Part shown: positions 22,769-25,689 of the stretch, one piece after another
Layout of the letters: each line of letters starts with the position of its first letter
Position numbering within the stretch: the stretch's first letter is position 1
NCBI GenBank assembly: GCA_023260935.1
Contig: JALQTL010000442.1
Span: forward strand, 1-25,689
DNA from: Paracoccaceae bacterium
Lineage (GTDB): Bacteria; Pseudomonadota; Alphaproteobacteria; Rhodobacterales; Rhodobacteraceae
Direction of reading: 5' to 3'
DNA: 25,689 nt
Program-made: the position numbers and the translations under genes
Notes under the pieces: generated by a model
What the model saw: the letters and a program-made list of their open reading frames with translations, nothing else
The model's database searches: none
What the model was told of the DNA's origin: nothing

Positions 22769-23744
22769 ACGCCAACGCCTTGCCCTGAACGGCCCCACGA
22801 TGGGCACGCGCTGGTCGGCGCTGTTCTTTGCCGCGCCGGACCTTGATGTGGCGGGGCTACAGGCTGCGCTTCAGGCCGCCGTTGATGCGGTGGATGGCCA
22901 GATGTCGACCTGGAACCCGTCCAGTGACCTGATGCGCCTGAACGCCGCCCCCGTGGGCGAATGGGTCGCGGTGCCCACGCAGCTGGCCGAAGTGCTGCGC
23001 CTTGGCCTTCAGATCGGGCGCGCATCAAGCGGGGCCTTTGATGTCGGCATGGGCGATGCCGTCGCGGCATGGGGCTTTGGGCTACAGGCTGCGGGCGCAG
23101 AGCCGATCCGCGCGGCTATGGCCCGGCCCCGCGTTCCGGCGCATGAGGTGCTGGAAATCGACGCAAACCAGGTGCGCAAATCCGCTGCCATCACGCTGGA
23201 TTTGAACGGGATTGCCAAGGGATACGGGGTTGACCGTCTGGCCCGGACCCTGTCGGGCCACGGTATCGGTGACGCGCTGGTCGGGATCGATGGCGAGATG
23301 CGCGCGATGGGGTTACGGCCCGACGGGCAGCCGTGGTCCATCGCGGTCGAGGCGCCTGATAGGGAACGCCGCGCCACACATTCGGTTCTGGCCCTTCAGG
23401 ATGCCGCCGTTGCCACCTCGGGCGATTATCGCCACTGGGTCGAGGTGCAGGGGCGCCGTCTGTCGCATACGATGGACCCAAGGCGCGGCGCGCCGCTGAA
23501 CAGCCCGCCCGCTTCGGTCACCGTGGTGGCCGCCACCTGCGCCGAGGCCGATGCCTGGGCGACAGCGCTGATGGTTCTTGGCGTGGCGGCAGGGGCAGAG
23601 CTTGCGGGCAAGGCAGGGCTTGATGCGCTGTTCCTGCTGCGCGAGGGCGAGGGCGCGGCAAGGGCCGTGGGTGTCGGGCGACTGTTTTCCAGTGCTTCCG
23701 TGCCATCCCGCTCTGCCATGCCGGGGCAGGCGCATGAATCGTGA
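22749..23744 (+). CDS. apbE: FAD:protein FMN transferase (ApbE family)
   Basis: This 331-residue protein carries the ApbE blocks: NGPTMGTRWSA near the start, then MSTWNPSSDLMRLN, LDLNGIAKGYGVDRLA, ATSGDYRHW, HTMDPRRGAPL and the metal-site region CAEADAWATALMVLG. ApbE splits FAD and attaches FMN by a phosphoester bond to Ser/Thr in target proteins; the DUF2271 protein upstream has such a site. No signal peptide or lipobox is present, and the frame is closed by a TGA 15 bases upstream of the ATG. As written, the enzyme is therefore cytoplasmic, which is odd for a periplasmic target. The start overlaps the reductase gene by 20 bases, with GAGGGG before the ATG. Confidence 0.94.
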   Translation: MSKMSSERQRLALNGPTMGTRWSALFFAAPDLDVAGLQAALQAAVDAVDGQMSTWNPSSDLMRLNAAPVGEWVAVPTQLAEVLRLGLQIGRASSGAFDVGMGDAVAAWGFGLQAAGAEPIRAAMARPRVPAHEVLEIDANQVRKSAAITLDLNGIAKGYGVDRLARTLSGHGIGDALVGIDGEMRAMGLRPDGQPWSIAVEAPDRERRATHSVLALQDAAVATSGDYRHWVEVQGRRLSHTMDPRRGAPLNSPPASVTVVAATCAEADAWATALMVLGVAAGAELAGKAGLDALFLLREGEGAARAVGVGRLFSSASVPSRSAMPGQAHES

Positions 23745-23904
23745 CAGCCCTGATCTTTCAGCATCCGGCACCCGGTTTCGGGCTGCGGGGGGGCATGATC
23801 CGGCACGGCTTGCGCGCTTGCCTGACGCGCCGCATCATCGCGCAGCCGCAAAGCTTCGGGGTTTGTCCTGAGGGCAGCCCTTCATCAGCAGAAGGAACCG
23901 TTCG

Positions 23905-24606
23905 ATGAGCCGCCTTTCACATTCTGAAATCCATATGGTCCATCGCATCGGCTGGTTGCGGGCGGCTGTTCTGGGGGCCAATGACGGCCTTGTCTCGACC
24001 GCAAGCCTTGTGGTTGGCGTGGCGGCCGCCGGGTCTGGCAAACCCGAGGTTCTGATCGCCGGGATGGCCGGGCTGGTGGCGGGCGCGATGTCGATGGCGG
24101 CGGGGGAATATGTTTCGGTCAGTTCGCAGACGGATGCCGAACAGGCGGACCTTGCGCGGGAGACCCGTGAACTGCGGGAAACGCCCGAGGCCGAGCTGGA
24201 CGAATTGACCCGGATCTATGTTGACCGGGGACTGGACGAGGATCTGGCGCGCAAGGTGGCGATCCAGTTGACCCAGCGCGATGCACTGGGGGCACATGCG
24301 CGCGACGAGCTGGGCATTTCTGAAACTGTCACGGCGCGCCCGATTCAGGCGGCGCTGGTTTCCGCGCTGACCTTTGCGGTTGGCGCTGTGCTGCCGCTAC
24401 TGGTGGTGCTGCTGGTGCCAGAGGCGCAGATTGCCGCCTTGGTGGCGGCTTCGGCCATCGTCGGCCTTGCCGCGCTGGGGGGGCTTGGGGCATCGGCGGG
24501 TGGGGCAGGTGTGCTTCGTGGTGCGGCACGGGTAACGCTGTGGGGGGCGCTGGCCATGGCCGCCACCGCCGCCGTCGGCGCCATCTTCGGGGTGACTGTC
24601 GGGTAG
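23905..24606 (+). CDS. VIT1/CCC1-type iron/manganese transporter
   Basis: The protein has 233 residues. The N-terminal half shows the family signature: HRIGWLRAAVLGANDGLVST, then VGVAAAGSGKPEVLIAG and AGAMSMAAGEYVSVSSQTD. A cytoplasmic acidic helix pair follows (ETRELRETPEAELDELTRIY, DRGLDEDLARKVAIQLTQRD), which in the family binds metal. Three more membrane helices then end in AIFGVTVG. Members move Fe(II) or Mn(II) out of the cytosol, into vacuoles in plants and yeast and across the inner membrane in bacteria. It lies 160 bases after ApbE on the same strand. Whether it is in the same transcript is not clear; no terminator or operator copy was seen between them. AAGGA precedes the ATG. Confidence 0.92.
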   Translation: MSRLSHSEIHMVHRIGWLRAAVLGANDGLVSTASLVVGVAAAGSGKPEVLIAGMAGLVAGAMSMAAGEYVSVSSQTDAEQADLARETRELRETPEAELDELTRIYVDRGLDEDLARKVAIQLTQRDALGAHARDELGISETVTARPIQAALVSALTFAVGAVLPLLVVLLVPEAQIAALVAASAIVGLAALGGLGASAGGAGVLRGAARVTLWGALAMAATAAVGAIFGVTVG

Positions 24607-24651
24607 GGGGCCGGCAGGGCGGCCGATCATGGGGCGGGGCCATAGTTGCAC

Positions 24652-24679
24652 TTGATTGCCAAAGGCTTCCCCGTACACT
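24652..24679 (+). promoter_or_regulatory. Candidate promoter of the lytic transglycosylase gene
   Basis: TTGATT (24652-24657) and TACACT (24674-24679) are separated by 16 bases, 29 bases before the ATG. Called by eye. Confidence 0.4.
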
Positions 24680-24708
24680 TGGGCCACAAACCCTTTTGGA
24701 GCATCGGA

Positions 24709-25509
24709 ATGTCATTTCCCCTTCGCCTTGCCTTTTCCCTTTCGCTTCTTGCCCTTCCGTCTTTGGCCCATGCCGTGCCCTGTTCGGATACCGGGGGGCA
24801 ATATCAGGCGTGGAAGCCCCAGATGGCAGCCGAGGCCAAAGCGGCCGGGGTCAGGCAAAGGGGCATCGATGCGCTGATGGGAACAAGCTATTCCAAGGCC
24901 ACGATCGCGGCGGACCGGAACCAGAAAAGCTTCAAGTATTCGCTGGAGAAGTTCCTTCAGGTGCGGGGGGCGGATACCATCGTCAAGCAGGGGCGGGCCC
25001 GCAAGGCCAAGAACGCGGCCCTTTTTGAGGGGTTGGAGCGTCAGTATGGCGTGCCGGCCGGTGTGATCATTGCCATTCATGGCATGGAAACCGGCTTTGG
25101 CGGGTTCATGGGTGATACCAATGTTGTCTCGGCCATTGCCACGCTGGCCTATGATTGCCGGCGCAGTGATTTCTTCACCCCGCATCTGATTGCGGCACTG
25201 AAGCTGGTGGATCAGGGCACGATTACCCCCGCAACCCTGGGCGCCAGGCATGGCGAGCTGGGCCATACCCAGTTCCTTCCGGGCAATGCGCTGACCTATG
25301 GGGTGGATGGCAATGGCGATGGCCGGGTCGATCTGTCGAACCAGACCGACGCCTTGGCCTCGACCGCAAATTTTCTGGCCCGCAAGGGGTGGAAGCGCGG
25401 CGCCGGCTATCAGGAGGGAGAGCCGAATTTCGCCGTGATCCGGGAATGGAATGCGGCCAAGGTCTATCAGCAGGCTATCGCCATCATGGGCCAGCGGATC
25501 GACCGCTAG
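24709..25509 (+). CDS. Lytic murein transglycosylase, MltB type (SLT_2)
   Basis: This 266-residue protein has a signal peptide (MSFPLRLAFSLSLLALPSLAHA) and the SLT_2 domain. The catalytic Glu127 is in IIAIHGMETGFGGFMGD; the following blocks ATLAYDCRRSDFFTPHLIAA, GELGHTQFLPG and DGNGDGRVDLSNQTDALAST are typical of MltB-like enzymes. It cuts the glycan strands of peptidoglycan to form 1,6-anhydro-muramic ends. It lacks a lipobox at the cleavage site, so it is probably soluble in the periplasm, and it has no C-terminal peptidoglycan-binding domain. The ATG at 24709 has GGAG about 8 bases upstream. It is not obviously linked to the redox locus. Confidence 0.93.
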   Translation: MSFPLRLAFSLSLLALPSLAHAVPCSDTGGQYQAWKPQMAAEAKAAGVRQRGIDALMGTSYSKATIAADRNQKSFKYSLEKFLQVRGADTIVKQGRARKAKNAALFEGLERQYGVPAGVIIAIHGMETGFGGFMGDTNVVSAIATLAYDCRRSDFFTPHLIAALKLVDQGTITPATLGARHGELGHTQFLPGNALTYGVDGNGDGRVDLSNQTDALASTANFLARKGWKRGAGYQEGEPNFAVIREWNAAKVYQQAIAIMGQRIDR

Positions 25510-25532
25510 GGTGCCTGACTGGCGGGGGGGGG

Positions 25533-25608
25533 TGGTAGGCCCGGAGGGACTTGAACCCCCAACCAAGGCGTTATGAGCGCCCTGCTCTAACCATTGAGCT
25601 ACAGGCCC
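25533..25608 (-). tRNA. tRNA-Ile2 (anticodon CAU, lysidine-modified type)
   Basis: The 76-base minus-strand sequence folds as a full cloverleaf. The acceptor GGGCCTG pairs with CGGGCCT (with G-U pairs at 1-72 and 6-67). The D-stem is GCTC/GAGC, the anticodon stem GGGCG/CGCCT with loop CTCATAA, and the T-loop TTCAAGT. CCA is encoded. The anticodon is CAU. The D-arm and variable region (GGTTAGAGCAGG, CTTGGTT) resemble bacterial tRNA-Ile2 (ileX) rather than elongator or initiator tRNA-Met, so C34 is probably converted to lysidine by TilS to read AUA. Automated tools often label this gene tRNA-Met. Confidence 0.9.
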
Positions 25609-25621
25609 CCAGAGTGCCTCT

Positions 25622-25650
25622 CGCTTACGGGGGAACGCGGGCGGGGTCAA
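25622..25650 (-). promoter_or_regulatory. Candidate tRNA promoter
   Basis: On the minus strand TTGACC (25650-25645) and TAAGCG (25627-25622) are separated by 17 bases, 14 bases before the tRNA 5' end. The -35 is good and the -10 weak. Confidence 0.45.
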
Positions 25651-25689
25651 GATTTCGGCGCGCATGAGTGCGCAACCGTTGCCCCCGCG

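Noticed and set aside
23822..23827. A lone CTGACG upstream of the VIT-type gene as a fourth operator
   Set aside because: No partner half-site 11 bases away and no mirror pair; single hexamers are expected by chance.
23734..23871. Possible 45-residue gene overlapping the end of apbE
   Set aside because: No convincing ribosome-binding site, no signal or motif, and a composition like other chance frames.
25521..25532. A terminator after the lytic transglycosylase gene
   Set aside because: Only a G-run is present; no stem-loop could be drawn.

Overview
The window looks like chromosome from a GC-rich alphaproteobacterium, most likely a Rhodobacterales (Paracoccaceae/Roseobacteraceae) relative. 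This rests on the strong G+C bias in the third codon position, the encoded proteins and the tRNA-Ile2(CAU) sequence. It is an inference from sequence style; no database search was possible.

Region 1 (1-7373) is a four-carbon sugar-acid uptake and catabolism locus. A minus-strand operon encodes a periplasmic sugar-binding protein, a double ABC ATPase, an RbsC-type permease and a PdxA-family dehydrogenase that runs off the left edge. Divergent from it are a DeoR-type regulator and an iron-dependent alcohol dehydrogenase. A DUF1537 four-carbon acid sugar kinase converges on them. Kinase plus PdxA2-type dehydrogenase is the known route from D-threonate or D-erythronate to dihydroxyacetone phosphate.

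Region 2 (7374-11615) holds debris and hydrolases: a decayed IS3-family transposase with an odd palindromic insertion, two divergent serine hydrolases of the alpha/beta fold (one membrane-bound, one probably secreted), and the broken 3' end of an amidohydrolase gene.

Region 3 (11616-15674) is an unusual cluster that I cannot match to a named pathway: a PPOX-like flavin protein, a PPOX-GAF-winged-helix protein (a probable flavin- or redox-sensing regulator), a BBE-type oxidoreductase with both residues for bicovalent FAD, and a secreted monohaem cytochrome c, closed by a strong terminator.

Region 4 (15699-24606) is an envelope redox and metal locus: a two-component system; a small PepSY protein and a cytochrome b561; a periplasmic hemerythrin-like protein; and an Asp/His-rich secreted protein, a DUF2271 protein with a flavinylation motif, a PepSY-flavodoxin-FNR fusion reductase and ApbE. 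A VIT/CCC1-type metal transporter follows. Three copies of one symmetric operator sit in the divergent two-component/PepSY promoter and in front of the hemerythrin-like and Asp-rich genes. They have fixed spacing to the start codons and to a -10-like element, so the locus looks like one regulon of its own response regulator. This is the most interesting system in the window.

The right end carries an MltB-type lytic transglycosylase and a tRNA-Ile2(CAU) gene on the minus strand.
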